A stretch of 64,000 nt of DNA from Turritopsis dohrnii (taxonomy: Eukaryota; Cnidaria; Hydrozoa; Anthoathecata; Oceaniidae), in the NCBI GenBank assembly GCA_027922465.2, contig BQMF02000304.1:1-64000 (forward strand). Reading direction: 5' to 3'. How positions within the stretch are numbered: position 1 is the first letter of the stretch; every line of letters begins with the position of its first letter. Shown piece by piece: positions 50,568 to 62,274 of the stretch. The notes beneath the pieces were generated by a model that saw only the letters and a program-made list of their open reading frames with translations, made no database searches and was not told the origin of the DNA. The position numbers were made by a program, and so were the translations under genes.

Positions 50568-51634
50568 CAATAGAATATTCTCCACCGGTTAGAATCGGTT
50601 TGTAACTTTATCTGTGTATAGAAAAAGTAAGTTCAGTGGTTTAGATTGTTTTATTGGAATGGAACTTTTGCATAAAAATGAGACTGAAATAGTATTAAAT
50701 TTTCCATGATGATAATATAATACCACATTAAAAAAATAAGAATTAATAACTATCAATACAAAATAAAAACTCCAAAGATTAAAATCACCAAAAGAAAATA
50801 TCCAACTGCAAACAAAACAACGCCAGCTGTTTGTTAAAACTTTGAAAGCCTGAAAACAATATTCTGGCATTGTCTGGCAATTTGCGTTATACAATATTTA
50901 CTTTTGTTTGTTTGTTTGTTTGTTTATTTAATATTTAAACAGGATAAATCCTCAGTTGTACAAAACACTGCTATCATGGATGTCCTGTAAAAATTAAAAT
51001 ATGATATAATCACATTACATAGAAAATTAAAGGTGACGATTACACTATTAACTGTAAACAAGCACAAAAAAAACCCAGCTGCAACATCAATATGAAAAAA
51101 ATCGATGAACGGAAGGCTAAATGCAATCAAGTACTGGAAAGCAAACGCAAATAGCACAAACTGATTTCAAGAATAGATGGATGAGCTCAAACCTGGACAT
51201 CAAAGACATAAAGGCCTAATTATAAAAGTTTGACTGTTTATGAATAATATATGATATAAATTGTTAATAGACCTACCCGATCTCGCGTGTTAATGCCTTG
51301 TCATCGAGTTCGTTACCTCGTTTCCATATATTCTATTGTTCCACTAATTACATAATATTTATTACTTAGTAATATTCATTTATTTTCTACTTCACAGTGG
51401 AGAAGTAAAAACTGTTAATACCGTGTGATGTCATACATGTTGCGTTCAAGACACGATTAACAAAGAACATCAAAAACAACTGAAATTCCATTAGCTAGAC
51501 TGAACAGAAACGCACACGGCTGATCGACACTGGGCACTTTGCGAAGTAACACCCAAAATTTGTCAAAGAGTAAACTTTGAATTAAACATTGGAATTATTT
51601 TCCATTTCTAGGCCTATTTTTTTAAACCAACATT
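50568..51634. other. no gene recognised; TTTG microsatellite
   Basis: A TTTG microsatellite lies at about 50905-50926. Minus-strand frames 50589-50894 and 50924-51157 are hydrophobic and low complexity with no domain, so they are not called. Confidence 0.35.
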
Positions 51635-52336
51635 TCAGAGACCCTGATTTTCCAAAAGAAAGTTTTTCAAAATTTCATGATGCGTTGGGGAATGTTTACA
51701 ACAGCATATACAAGATTCATTAAGAAAGCAAGACTTCACTGACTTTAATACTACTAAACAGTCCTTCAGAAAAGCATTTTGTATTTTCGCCACAGTTTTG
51801 GGATGTGAATCCATGAAGATTTGCCATTTTGGACTACGAAAGATGAACTTGCTATTCTGTAGAAGAAAGTTCATCATCACATTATCCCAGCTTCGTATTC
51901 CAAACACATCAATCAAAACAACAGCGTCGAAGAAAGCATCACTGTCTTTAATCACTCTCTTCGCTACATCACAGCAAATATTGAAGATATGCTCACACTG
52001 GTAGTAATGGCAAAACTTTATTAGTTTCATCAACTGAGGCCAATCTTCTGGAACACTGTTAAGTCCATTTAAGATAGCTACAAACAGTTCCACTGTTTCT
52101 TTATCGAACTCTGCATCAAGATCAATTTTTCTTGTCACATCGGGTTTCTCATCTTGATTTAATATCGTCTCCAAAGAAGTTTTCATAACAGGTACAAAGC
52201 AATCAATGAATCCTCGTTTCAAATGCACACTGAATCCTGTCGAACTGACAAGGACAACATCTTCATCATTTTCAATGTAGTTGTTCAAAAGCATCTTCTT
52301 CAGTTCATCAGGTGGAAAAAGAACTTCCCTTTCCAT
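51635..52336 (-). CDS. divergent BTB/POZ-like protein 1
   Basis: 233 residues in one exon. The N-terminal block (YIENDEDVVLVSSTGFSVHLKRGFIDCFVPVMKTSLE) fits the BTB start: D-V-x-L-V, a strand, then the helix where BTB proteins have the ILAARSPVF-like segment. Residues 75-125 match the later BTB helices (FDKETVELFVAILNG, LIKFCHYYQCEHIF), and a helical BACK-like part follows. The C-terminus has a Cys/His cluster (ESCICCCKHSPTHHE). Upstream of the ATG is AT-rich. BTB-BACK proteins often act as Cullin-3 adaptors; that role is inferred. Paralogue of 52880-53602. Confidence 0.7.
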   Translation of the reverse strand: MEREVLFPPDELKKMLLNNYIENDEDVVLVSSTGFSVHLKRGFIDCFVPVMKTSLETILNQDEKPDVTRKIDLDAEFDKETVELFVAILNGLNSVPEDWPQLMKLIKFCHYYQCEHIFNICCDVAKRVIKDSDAFFDAVVLIDVFGIRSWDNVMMNFLLQNSKFIFRSPKWQIFMDSHPKTVAKIQNAFLKDCLVVLKSVKSCFLNESCICCCKHSPTHHEILKNFLLENQGL

Positions 52337-52879
52337 GCTGCTTCTCTTCTAAATCATACTTCAAAATGAAAAGACATTTTATAGGTTATTAAGACAGGCA
52401 TTAAGACAGATAAATAAAGCAGAAACACACACACATGTTCTTCGTTAAAATTAGAAGGAAATGAACTGTTTCCAACTTCCAATATTTCGTCTATATTTCC
52501 AAAACAAATTCGAGGAAGGGAAAACTAGAATAACAATGATATGGATCAATTCATGTATAATCATTTTCATTTGAGATTTGAATGCTCAAACTTTATTCAT
52601 TTTCATTATTTATTTACTTTACATTACATGATAGAAAATATAATTTACACTTACATGTCCAATACTATCAACTAACACTAAGGTTGAAATCATAATTGGA
52701 TGCGAAACATCGTATGGAAAAAAATTACAAGTTCGTTATTTCACCCAAAAAAAATTTGTCGCTTTGATCAGAGGAGACCTTAATTGCCGTAATCTGTGTC
52801 GACAATATTTTGTCAGATGAATTCTCGAAGCTACATGGTTCCTGACATTATTAGTTGAAAAACCGGTATATGAGATATC

Positions 52880-53602
52880 TCACAATTCAGGAGAATTCAT
52901 GAGAAGATCCTTTAAGGTTTGGAAATGCTTCGGAGTGTGTTTACAATAACAAAAACACGTGGTATTGGCAATGCAAGACTTCACAGATGCAAGTACCACG
53001 TTTGTTGAATTTTTCTCGTTCGTCTTCCAGAAATCACTTTGGATGTAAGCCATAGCCTTTGGATGTTTTTGCAGACATAAGTCCCATTTAGAATCTTTCA
53101 AAATTAGTTCTCTCTCCTTAAAAAACACACTCTTCATCGGTTCATTCCAGTTCTTGATCTCATACAAATCTATTAAAGGTATGGCAGAAAAGAATGATTC
53201 TCCCTCCTTAATCAGCCCTTTTGCAAAATTGCAGCAGGACTCAAACAATTCCATACACTGGTAGTAATGACAAAACTTTATCAACTTCACCAGTTGAGAC
53301 CAATCCTGTGGGATAGCTTTTCGTTCTTGTAAGATTTTCACGAAGCATTCTGCTGTATCCTTATCAAACTCCTCATTTAGAACAATCTTTTTTCTCTTTT
53401 CACTTTTCTCTTCTTCACTTTTCAACGATGTCTCCAGTGCAGTCTTCATAACTGGTATAAAGCAAGAGATGAACCTATGCTTCAGGTACACTGTAAAGCC
53501 TGAAGAACCAACGAGTATAACATCTTCATCGTTATTCATATAACTCGCAAGAACTGTTTTCAAAATATCATCACTTTCAGGAATTTCTTCACATACAGCC
53601 AT
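52880..53602 (-). CDS. divergent BTB/POZ-like protein 2
   Basis: 240 residues in one exon, collinear with its neighbour: YMNNDEDVILVGSSGFTVYLKHRFISCFIPVMKTALE, then LVKLIKFCHYYQCMELFESC, and the C-terminal TTCFCYCKHTPKHFQ cluster. The spacing of Cys and His (CxCxCKHTPxH) is conserved with the first paralogue (CxCCCKHSPTHH), so it is a family feature rather than noise. A Lys/Glu-rich insertion occurs at about 63-75. Same strand as both neighbours, 0.5 and 0.8 kb away. Confidence 0.7.
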   Translation of the reverse strand: MAVCEEIPESDDILKTVLASYMNNDEDVILVGSSGFTVYLKHRFISCFIPVMKTALETSLKSEEEKSEKRKKIVLNEEFDKDTAECFVKILQERKAIPQDWSQLVKLIKFCHYYQCMELFESCCNFAKGLIKEGESFFSAIPLIDLYEIKNWNEPMKSVFFKERELILKDSKWDLCLQKHPKAMAYIQSDFWKTNEKNSTNVVLASVKSCIANTTCFCYCKHTPKHFQTLKDLLMNSPEL

Positions 53603-54366
53603 AATACCAAACTAACGATTTTTCTAGAAAAAGGGAATTGATAATATAAGTAATATCTACAATATCTACACAATGAAACTTCAAAGACTGTCATAAAGAT
53701 ATTTTTCTTCTTAAAAACTTATCTAGAATCAGGGAAGTTTACAATACTGGTGAAAACTCGAATCTGTGTAGCTGTTGAAATAAGGATATTTGTTAACACA
53801 GAGTTTAGTTACACAATTTTCTTTTTAACAAACAACAACAATCTCAAAACACTAAAAAAATTAGACAATAAAATTATCATTTCGGGCATACAACTTAATT
53901 AAAAACAAAATCACCAGAAGCTTAAACATTTTAAAACCAAGAAAAGATGACAAAGTCTTGATTTCTAAAATCAAAAACAATTATAAGTTTCATGATTATA
54001 CACATTAACAATCATCAAAAATTCTGTAAAGATTTTCTTGACTCGTGGAAGAAAAACACTCTCTAGAAATTCAATATACAACATCAATCAAATTTCTTAA
54101 CTCAAAGCTTTTTTTATAGGTGTACGATATTCAAACATAACTCTCAATTCAAGTATTGATGGAAATCAAGATGCAAGATATTTTTTCTCATACAAAAAAC
54201 AATGATACATCATGGTGAACCGAAAGCCGTAAAGGCCGTCGTGGGAAAGTGAATACGTCATCTTTTTCTTTCGAAGTGATCACCAAAATCGATTTAATAT
54301 TGCAGAATAACAACAATTGAGAATGTCGAAAAAAGGTCGTTTGAAACCACGTCTCCACGTTCTTAG

Positions 54367-55752
54367 TCATAATTCATCAAAAACATTAATTTTTTTCAGG
54401 GGTACAAACCATTTCTTTTCATTTTCTTCAATGGTTAATTTAGTTCGGATGTATCGATCCAGAATAAACACCAGCACAGAAGAATAATCTTTCAATAAAA
54501 CTTTCCATTGCTCATCATCAAATATGGCTTTATCTTCATCCAATAATGTACAAATGCGGTCATACCAAGCACTGAAGTCAAGCTTAGCCATCAGTGCAAT
54601 GGCTTCTTTCAGGTTGCGTCTGGTAATTTTACGTTTACCATACGTATAACATCTTTGTAAAAATTCTTGTTCACAGTAGGCGTGTGCCATTTCAATAATT
54701 TTGCACAGGTCCTTCCAGGGAACTGCTCCAAACCCTGATTCCATCACTAACATTTTTAAAAATAACTGCATCACCTTCTTGTCAAATCCTTTAATGCGAA
54801 TTTTTCTTTGGTATCCATCCTCAACAAATTCTTGTTCAAATACATCAACCACCATTTCGTGTTCATAATAACTTCCTACTAGCTTAACTGGAGATGGCGT
54901 CTGATGTTCTGCATAAGAACAACTGAAATCTACGTCAACAGGATCCGGCATTTCAGACGGTGAGCTGCAATAAACTGCTCCTTCGATAGAATCACATTGT
55001 TCATCCAGCATTTTTGGCGCAAAACATTGAATCACTGAAAGAGCCGTTTGAAGCTTATAGTGGTCTCCAATTATAATCAACTGTTCATCTTCTTTAAGAA
55101 AGTAATCAAACAATGTTTTATTAAAGCTGAGATCACTTTGAATTAATTCTTCATGAAAAGACTCAAAGTTTAAAGTTTTTTCTTTTTTGTGTTGAATGCG
55201 AATGTACCTGTCTAAAATAACCGCCATTTTGGATGAGCAATTCTCCAAAAGCTCATTCCAAGCCTCGCCCTCACGCAGTGTCGGATTTGAAGACACAACA
55301 GCACAAACTTCATCGATCCATTCATCGAAAGCGTACAAATCCATCATCTGTACAGCTTCTTTGAAATTATTAGCAGTGATTTCGTTTTGACCATACTGAA
55401 GACAGACTTTGAATACATCCGTGGCTTGATAGAAGTGACTAAACTTCATCAGTTTGATGATAGTATCCCATTGATAATACGGCCATTGTTCTTCACCAAG
55501 CAAGTCAAAAAATATCTCCAATGTTTTTTTATCAAAGTCTTCAACAGTTAGTAACTTTTTCCCTTCAAAGTCTAAGGAGTCGACTCCAATTGACGTCTCT
55601 AACGATGTTCTCATGACTGGCACAAAACAGTTGATAACAGATAACTTTGCATGCATGGCAAAGTCCTCACACACAACAGATACATCTTCGTCTTTTTCAA
55701 GATAATAATTCAATAACTTTCTTGAAAACATTTCTAAGAAAAGTGATAACAT
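54367..55752 (-). CDS. double BTB/POZ-like protein
   Basis: 461 residues. Two tandem copies of the same BTB-BACK-like unit: residues about 8-200 (LEKDEDVSVVCEDFAMHAKLSVINCFVPVMRTS ... IIKLMKFSHFYQATDVF ... MAVILDRYIRI) and about 212-445 (FLKEDEQLIIIGDHYKLQTALSVIQCFAPKM ... LCKIIEMAHAYCEQEFL ... LVFILDRYIRTKL). The ILDRYIR close of each copy shows an internal duplication. The second copy has an acidic Ser/Pro insertion at about 265-310. It lacks the Cys/His tail of the other two. The start may be the Met at residue 8. Confidence 0.7.
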   Translation of the reverse strand: MLSLFLEMFSRKLLNYYLEKDEDVSVVCEDFAMHAKLSVINCFVPVMRTSLETSIGVDSLDFEGKKLLTVEDFDKKTLEIFFDLLGEEQWPYYQWDTIIKLMKFSHFYQATDVFKVCLQYGQNEITANNFKEAVQMMDLYAFDEWIDEVCAVVSSNPTLREGEAWNELLENCSSKMAVILDRYIRIQHKKEKTLNFESFHEELIQSDLSFNKTLFDYFLKEDEQLIIIGDHYKLQTALSVIQCFAPKMLDEQCDSIEGAVYCSSPSEMPDPVDVDFSCSYAEHQTPSPVKLVGSYYEHEMVVDVFEQEFVEDGYQRKIRIKGFDKKVMQLFLKMLVMESGFGAVPWKDLCKIIEMAHAYCEQEFLQRCYTYGKRKITRRNLKEAIALMAKLDFSAWYDRICTLLDEDKAIFDDEQWKVLLKDYSSVLVFILDRYIRTKLTIEENEKKWFVPLKKINVFDEL

Positions 55753-56015
55753 GAACTTATAAAAGGTGACAGCATGGATGTATGAAAGGAGGACTCAAAA
55801 CCACTATTCAAATGAATTCGTCTCGTTACATTGAAAGTGTTGCATGCTCCTATTTTGAAGCCAAGTTTTGAACTTTGAAAAGCAAAGATTACATCATAGA
55901 AATGTTGACAAGAAATGCAGATTTTAACAATAGAATTCGTAGGGATGGGAGATGTTCATATATTTCCAAGAACAAAATTGGATATACGTTCATAAAAACA
56001 ATAACCAGATGAATG

Positions 56016-56094
56016 GGGTGTATAGCTCGCTTGGTGAGGCGGACTTGTAATACAAGGGTGATAGTGGGTAATGGTTCAAATCCTGGCACTTTAC
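56016..56094 (+). repeat. tRNA-like pol III sequence
   Basis: Box A-like TAGCTCGCTTGGTGAGG and box B GGTTCAAATCC are correctly ordered, and an anticodon-arm-like stem (CTT...AAG) lies between. The acceptor arms do not pair and an A-run follows, so I read it as a SINE head or tRNA pseudogene, not a functional tRNA gene. Confidence 0.45.
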
Positions 56095-56540
56095 CAGCTG
56101 AGTTAAAAAAAAAGTTAAAATCTTTGAGTAAATATTTTGAGATATTAATTAAATCTTTTTATTCAATTTCTTTTTTTTCATCGAATAGATTACTTACTGA
56201 CTAACTTAAATTTTGGTATATCATACTTTAATTTTCGTCCAGTAAATCAAAAGTTATGTATAAGAATGTTTGATAGCTACTTTTCAAAAATGACGAAAAA
56301 GCGAGAAAAATGGCTTGACTCACCCAGTAGAATGCTAACCTGATACGAAAAATATCGAATAATAATGTATGCAGAAAAAGGTATTATGAGATTGTGCATG
56401 ATGTGATGTAATGAACAAGTGCCTAAAATTACATAAATAAAACTACAATCATCTATCAGTCTAGTAAGTGGAAGTTCTCTATCTTAAAATCTATACAATC
56501 TATACAAACTTCACCAATCAAGCAGAAAAACATGAACTTA

Positions 56541-59467
56541 TTAATCTCTTCCGACCAAATGTGTTTTAGTTGGTCTGTCTATCCGAATCACTTTCTCAGC
56601 CACAACAAAATAACCCTCATACTCCATTAGTGTTGGTGTCGTATCGTAATGGTAATGACCACCCTCGCCATGATGACTGAAACAGTGTGTGTGCTCCAAA
56701 CGTAGGTCTAAATCCTACAAAAGAACAACATCCTAAGAATACTCAACACAAAACAACAAGTTATGATGTAAACCTTTTGTTGGTTTTTTCGCTTGTTTGT
56801 AAAGAATTTGATGAATAAGCATGTCAGCATATTTAAATGAATAAGTCAAATGCTTACTTGTTCGTGATTATAAAGCACGCTCAAACAAACTAATGGAGCC
56901 GAAAACTCATAAAACTTTAACCAGTTTTCGACATCTTTATCTGTTACCAAAGGTGTCTTGGAATAGTCTGGCTACAAAACAAAAAACTACCAAGCATTTA
57001 AATTGTTTGCACCCTATAAATGTTCAACTGATTATAAAATTTCCATACATCCATTGCACGGTGACAGTGGCAGATCCAGAGGTTTGTGTAGGAGAGTGTT
57101 AGCAATTTAACCATAAAAGAAATAACGTTCAAATAATCCCATTGGTAATATAAATTGAATTCACAAATTATGTTAATGCGCTTCTCCACAAGTTGCAACT
57201 TCCCTCTAGATCCGACGCTGGCGGTGGTGTAGTGGTTATTACTCTTTGAGTGTGGCATTTTTTTATGAAACTCACCATGACATGTAGTTTCGCCTTTCCA
57301 GATTTTATCAGAAAAACTCCACCTAGACCAATGGTATCATTTGGATAACTTTTCATTAGAATATTCCGGATGCAACGAATGAAGTTTTCATCACCAGTAC
57401 GAGTCTTCGCATGGATTCTAATGACCTAAAACAGAAAGTGCACCTTAGTTTTGCCAGAGTTAATTTTACATTATAATACCACATTGACGATGTAATGACA
57501 TTAAAACGAATTACTGCTTATGAATTTTTTGTAACAAGTACTTCCATATTAACACATAGTACATTTAGCCTATACTTTCACGATTTTTTACAAGATTATT
57601 CCTCACGTAATGTTCAAATATAAACTGGTCATTAAGAAAATAACATGGGACACTTGATGTTACACTCTATTTATTTCTGCAATAGAAAAATCATGCACCA
57701 ATATTAATAAATCAAGACAATTGCCAGACCTTTCCAAGGCTACCATTGCAAGCTAGTAAGTCACCAAGCAAACAAAATTCCTTTTCCTTGAAAGTCTTAA
57801 GAACACATTCATCCTAGAAAAATTATGAAGGATTATAATACTAGGCTAATTAAATTAGATGCATATTTTGTATTAAATCAATCGCAATTGTTTTGTTTCA
57901 AAATTTTACTTTCAAAATGATGACTCTTTTTTAGATTATTATTTCAAAGCACTTTCATTGGAACAAAAAAGAACTGTTGAGAGAAATGAAACGAAATTAG
58001 TCCTGGGAAACACATCTGATTGCGTATCTATTATAAGGGAACTGAACTACTGGTTAATAAAAACACCTTTTGACCAACTTCAGCTATTCGTGTCTGTACA
58101 TTTTCCTGTGAGCCAACCTTTAGATTTGCAATCATCTATAGGAAGACAAGAACATCAAATATCAATTGAGTTGGACCACATTCAATATTTTCCAACATTT
58201 CACATTTCAACAATTTTCTATCATACTTCTGCATTATGTCCCAATATATGAGCAGCTGCCGCACCAGCCCCAAGAAAAACACTATCCTTTTCACCAATGC
58301 AGTTTGCTAAGTCATCAAAGTTGTAGATCTAAAAAACAAAGAAAAAAATTTCAGTCGGGGTAATAAAGAATAAATTTTTGGGCGTCGGTAGCAAAATTCA
58401 ACAGGGAGGTCTAGCAAAATTTTGAGCTGTTCAAAATGTCAAAATAGGCTAAATGCCAATCTCTGCGTTATTTGGTAGGTTGTGGATTTTGTGAAATGAC
58501 AATAACATTGGTAAGTTACTACAGTTTCGTTGTTATGCTATTTTTGTGATGACTTGCATTACTTGCAAATGAACATTCTTTTTATGTGTGCCGATTTTTT
58601 TACATCCAAAAGTGATTATCAATGTCAAAATTGGTCTGTATTAGCCCCTGTTAGTGGTAAACATATCTCAAGAATAAAATCAAGAAGCATGCCCCTTAAT
58701 GTCAAATTTGGCTGGCGAAGACATATATTTATGTATTTGTCACTGTCTCGGTAAGAAAGCTTCTCCCAGCATACAACCTCCCTGATTAAGGCTCTCAAAC
58801 TGTCAATAAATTCTAGATGAAAAAGGTTACTTTAATGTTAATTGAAGGTCCGAAGAATATGATCTAAATACTGCATGAGATAGTAGTTAAAACAAACCTT
58901 ATCTCTGTGAGGAGATGGTATGAGATAAGGTACGCCCCCAACTCCTAACAATTTTGGTGAACCACATATCCCTAAAATATTAATAACTAATAACTAATAA
59001 ATAATAATAAATACTAATAACTGCATTTTCGTGACCATTAATTTAAAAAAAAACACACAAATTTCATTAACATTCAACATGGTATTTGAACTAACCTTTG
59101 GCTGCCAAACACCAAGGCTTTTGACTAAGATCTGGACAATCGACTTCATTTGCAGAAGCTTCTTTGAAATTCTCTTTCAAACCATCAGTTAACACTTTCC
59201 AATAGGACAGTAGTAAATTATACAGTCATGTTTTAAGCAATTAAATCATAGTTAAGTGAAGTTAACTTTTGTATGTTTCTAAATGCTTTCAAACATGTCT
59301 TAAAGTAAAATCAACATCAAAATTAAGATTCAAGAGGTGATGCAAAGGAAGGCTGTTTTTGATGTTAAAATTCTCCTTTAAGATCACTTTGATCACTCAC
59401 CTTGACATAGCCTAGCAATTTCTGGTTGATGCAAGTTCTTTTCTTCTTTTTTATACACTGAAGACAT
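56541..59467 (-). CDS. C11orf54: C11orf54-type ester hydrolase, at least 8 exons
   Basis: Homologue of the human zinc-dependent ester hydrolase C11orf54 (PTD012). Exon-like blocks read on the minus strand: 59467-59401 (MSSVYKKEEKNLHQPEIARL), ~59200-59096 (VDCPDLSQKPWCL), ~58972-58903 (GVGGVPYLIPS), ~58328-58232 (GEKDSVFLGAGAAAAHILG), ~57815-57726 (FCLLGDLLACNG), ~57425-57262 (DTIGLGGVFLIKSGKAKLH), ~56975-56861 (NWLKFYEFSAPLVCL) and 56714-56541. The last contains HTHCFSHHGEGGHYHYDTTP, the His-rich motif that binds zinc in the human protein, and ends GRD plus stop. One expected exon between ~58232 and ~57815 was not found. A MITE sits in the intron at 57065-57220. Confidence 0.93.
57065..57220. 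mobile_element. 156-bp hAT-like MITE, copy 2, intronic
   Basis: Same family as 48295-48459 in the same orientation. It starts CAGTGGCAGATCCAGAGG, shares the internal GGAGAGTGTTAGCAAT and AATAATCCCATTGGTAAT words, and ends CTCTAGATCCGACGCTG. It lies in an intron of the C11orf54 gene. Confidence 0.85.
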
Positions 59468-60784
59468 TATTATCACTAAGATCAACCAACAAATTACAAA
59501 ATAATTATCAAATGAACACATAATAATAATGAATTGAAGAATTTTATTTTTTTAAAACAACTGTTAACCATGCCATGACATAATATATCACTTTTCTCAT
59601 AACATACCTTAATAAAGGAAAAAAATAATTTCATGGGAATTTAATTTTGCGAATTGAAATTTTTCACGAGAAATTTTCTTCCCGCAAAAATTCCTTCACT
59701 TAAGGTATATCAACGTTGTTCCTATTTTTCTAATTAAAAAATATTGTTATTAAAACTTTCCCTTGGGAAAGTTAGTAGATACTTTTGGAAATTATTTTAC
59801 AGAGTTTCTACCAATGTTTTATTGTTGTTATAGGTAGGATTAAAAATTAAAAAAAGTTTAGAGAGTTGATACCTTTGTATGAAAGTATATACTATTAAAG
59901 TAAAAGGATGGTTTTTGACACTTGTGTATCCAGTATGTTTTATGCCTAGTTACGTGACTAGTAGAAAAAGAATGATGGCAGGATAATTAAATAGATTGGG
60001 CTAGCTCAAGAGACAGAAAATCTCCTTTAGAGAAGTTGCAGTTAAAGGAGAATTAATGTCAAAATTATGTAATGCTTTTTGTTAAATAATTAGTTCTAAA
60101 TTGTAGAAGGTGACTTTTTACAAAGTTTTATTCGTTTTACACATTTCTTTTGTTACCTTAAGGGAAGAGATTTTGACGGGAAGATAATTTGGCGGATTCG
60201 CTCATCTGTCAATTCCGAACACAATTTGGCGGAATTCATTTTGGCAGATCGAGAGAAAAAATAAATTTTGAGGGAATTTATTTTGGCGATTCAGGAAAAG
60301 TTTTGTATTTAGCGAGAATAAATTTTGGCAGATAACCCTCAGCCTCTCCTTTTAAAAATACCATGCGTGTGGTGAAACGCACTCGTAAAATTTCCTATGT
60401 GTGCGATTAAAATCACACACATCATGGTACCTTATCAGTGCGATCACAAGTTACTCGAAATTTATGCGTGCGATCTGATATTTTACGTCATTGGAAAATA
60501 TAATAATAATAATTTAATAACTGTGAAAACCATAAGTATCACCATTGGGTAATAATCTTTGTTTGTTTCTAGGGATTATTAAGAAACGGAAAGATAGAGT
60601 GATTTATAACTCGGAAAGTGAGATAGAATAACTTAATGAAAGTATGTTCTTAATTCGTAATATAATATGAAGAGAAAAATTCGCACAATGCATTTAGGAA
60701 AACTTTTTCTTCTTTATTTCTTTTTAAAGCTTCTTTATAACTTTTACAATTTTGAAATATTCATATTTGTTATTTGACTCATCC
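59468..60784. other. no gene; GGCGGA/GGCAGA repeat words
   Basis: AT-rich upstream region of the C11orf54 gene. At about 60165-60340 there are four spaced AATTTGGCGG/TTTTGGCGA/TTTTGGCAGA words, like a degraded foldback element. Confidence 0.35.
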
Positions 60785-60787
60785 CTA

Positions 60788-60965
60788 CTTCATCAATTGC
60801 ACTCCCAAATTTTTAAAGCATCCAATTTACCAGAGAGCAAATCTGATTGATACGATGCCTTAACGTAAAACCAGAAACGTTTCCACTCATGATGAACTTT
60901 GCTAAAGTCGTAATTAGCTCCTTCTAACGGTGTTTTGAAATGATTGGCAAATTCTGTGATCTGCT
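60788..60965 (-). pseudogene. possible transposase-derived coding fragment
   Basis: One minus-strand frame stays open for 55 codons with natural composition (ITEFANHFKTPLEGANYDF, then KVHHEWKRFWFYVKASY). The pattern recalls a segment of DUF4371/hAT-derived proteins, but I am not sure. It has no start and ends at a TGA. Confidence 0.35.
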
Positions 60966-61205
60966 GTCAAAGAAAAATGTACGAGAAAAAAAAATCCACT
61001 CTGGAAATCATTTCTAAATAGACAACAGGTGATTGTAGTCAATTCTACACGGAATTTGTTGACTAGTTAAAATCATACATTATGCCCACCACGAACAAAG
61101 GATTTTTTTCACATGTTGATGACAAACTGGCGCGTGTGATTAAATGTACGCCTAGGACTTTTGATGCGTGTGACAGCGCGTGCACGTGCGATCACACTCT
61201 GACTG

Positions 61206-61231
61206 AACCCTAACCCTAACTTTAACCCTAA
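61206..61231. repeat. short CCCTAA telomere-like tract
   Basis: Four imperfect CCCTAA units. Interstitial and too short to mark a telomere. Confidence 0.8.
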
Positions 61232-61662
61232 CAGATAATCAATTTCAAATCAATTTGCCCTACAGATTTGATAAAATTTGATCTATGGGCTTCTTTGCTA
61301 ATGCACCTATTAAAAAATATACTTCCAAGACTATTGGACGTTGACAAAATTATCTAAAAAATCTGATCCCGGCAAGAAAAAAAACGAAAGGAAACTGGAA
61401 CAAGACATCAGAACCTTTTTCTCACCGCCTCAAGGATAGCCAGCAAAAAAAGACAAGGGTCAGAAGAGACCATCAATCGTTAGTATTGATTGATTTAAAA
61501 TAATGATGTGCAATGCTGAAATTCTAGCATTTTATACCGTTTAATTCCTTTCAAAAAAATATTGGCGCCAAATTTAGTACATATCGGTTTTTTTATTGTA
61601 GTTTATATACAAGTATTTATAGAAGATTCCAAGATGCAGAGCATTTGGATATGCTAACACGT

Positions 61663-61980
61663 GACGTCGTAGTATAATGGTTATCATTCTCGTATTTCAT
61701 GTGGGAGATCGAGGTTCAATTCCCTTTGGCGGCAGTTTGCCATGCGTGAGTGAATGTACCATAGCACTGGGTCAACCCATATGCCATGTGAGGGAAATTG
61801 GGTAGATGATACATCGGGTGTTGCAGGAGGTAATCCAGAAGAGCACAGGCCGTTGATTGGGTTTGTTTCACTTATGAGAGCCTCCAACCTAAGCCTTGGC
61901 TCCTCCTGGAAAGCAGATGCAATAGCAACTGAGTGAGGCTAGCCACGCAAAACAATAAATAAATAAAAATAAAAGATAAA
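61663..61980 (+). mobile_element. tRNA-derived SINE
   Basis: The head (61666-61735) is tRNA-like, with box A GTAGTATAATGG and box B GGTTCAATTCC. A body of about 200 bp follows. The 3' end has ACTGAGTGAGGCTAGCC before an AATAAATAAA tail. The 3' end resembles that of the SINE in the Polinton (ACTGAAGAGGCTATCC), although heads and bodies differ. Confidence 0.8.
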
Positions 61981-62179
61981 GTGGTTTCATTGGTTTGCAA
62001 TGATCACTTTCATGAAAACTGTTTTTAAGTTGATAGGTAAACATATTTTTGTGTGGACTAATATTTGCGAGCGACGGTTTGAGAGTGTTTTTGCGTGGAT
62101 TAATTTCCCCAAGTCAGAGCTTCTCAAGGAAAATGTTTGGGTTTATTTTTGCGAATGTGCACAAAGTGCAATGCATGTA

Positions 62180-62186
<7 letters not shown>

Positions 62187-62224
<38 letters not shown>
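62187..62224 (+). repeat. TTA microsatellite
   Basis: About twelve TTA units. Tyr/Ile-rich open frames here are artefacts. Confidence 0.95.
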
Positions 62225-62225
<1 letters not shown>

Positions 62226-62274
62226 GTTTCGCTTTTGTAGAATTTCAACTACTTTATTGACAGGTTGAAAAAGT

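Noticed and set aside
56016..56094. Functional isoleucine-type tRNA
   Set aside because: The acceptor stem does not pair and the D arm is degenerate.
57958..58251. 97-residue plus-strand gene
   Set aside because: Lies within the C11orf54 gene span, has no recognised domain and overlaps the exon around 58232 on the opposite strand.
62000..62260. Tyr/Ile-rich C-terminal proteins
   Set aside because: Caused by the TTA microsatellite.
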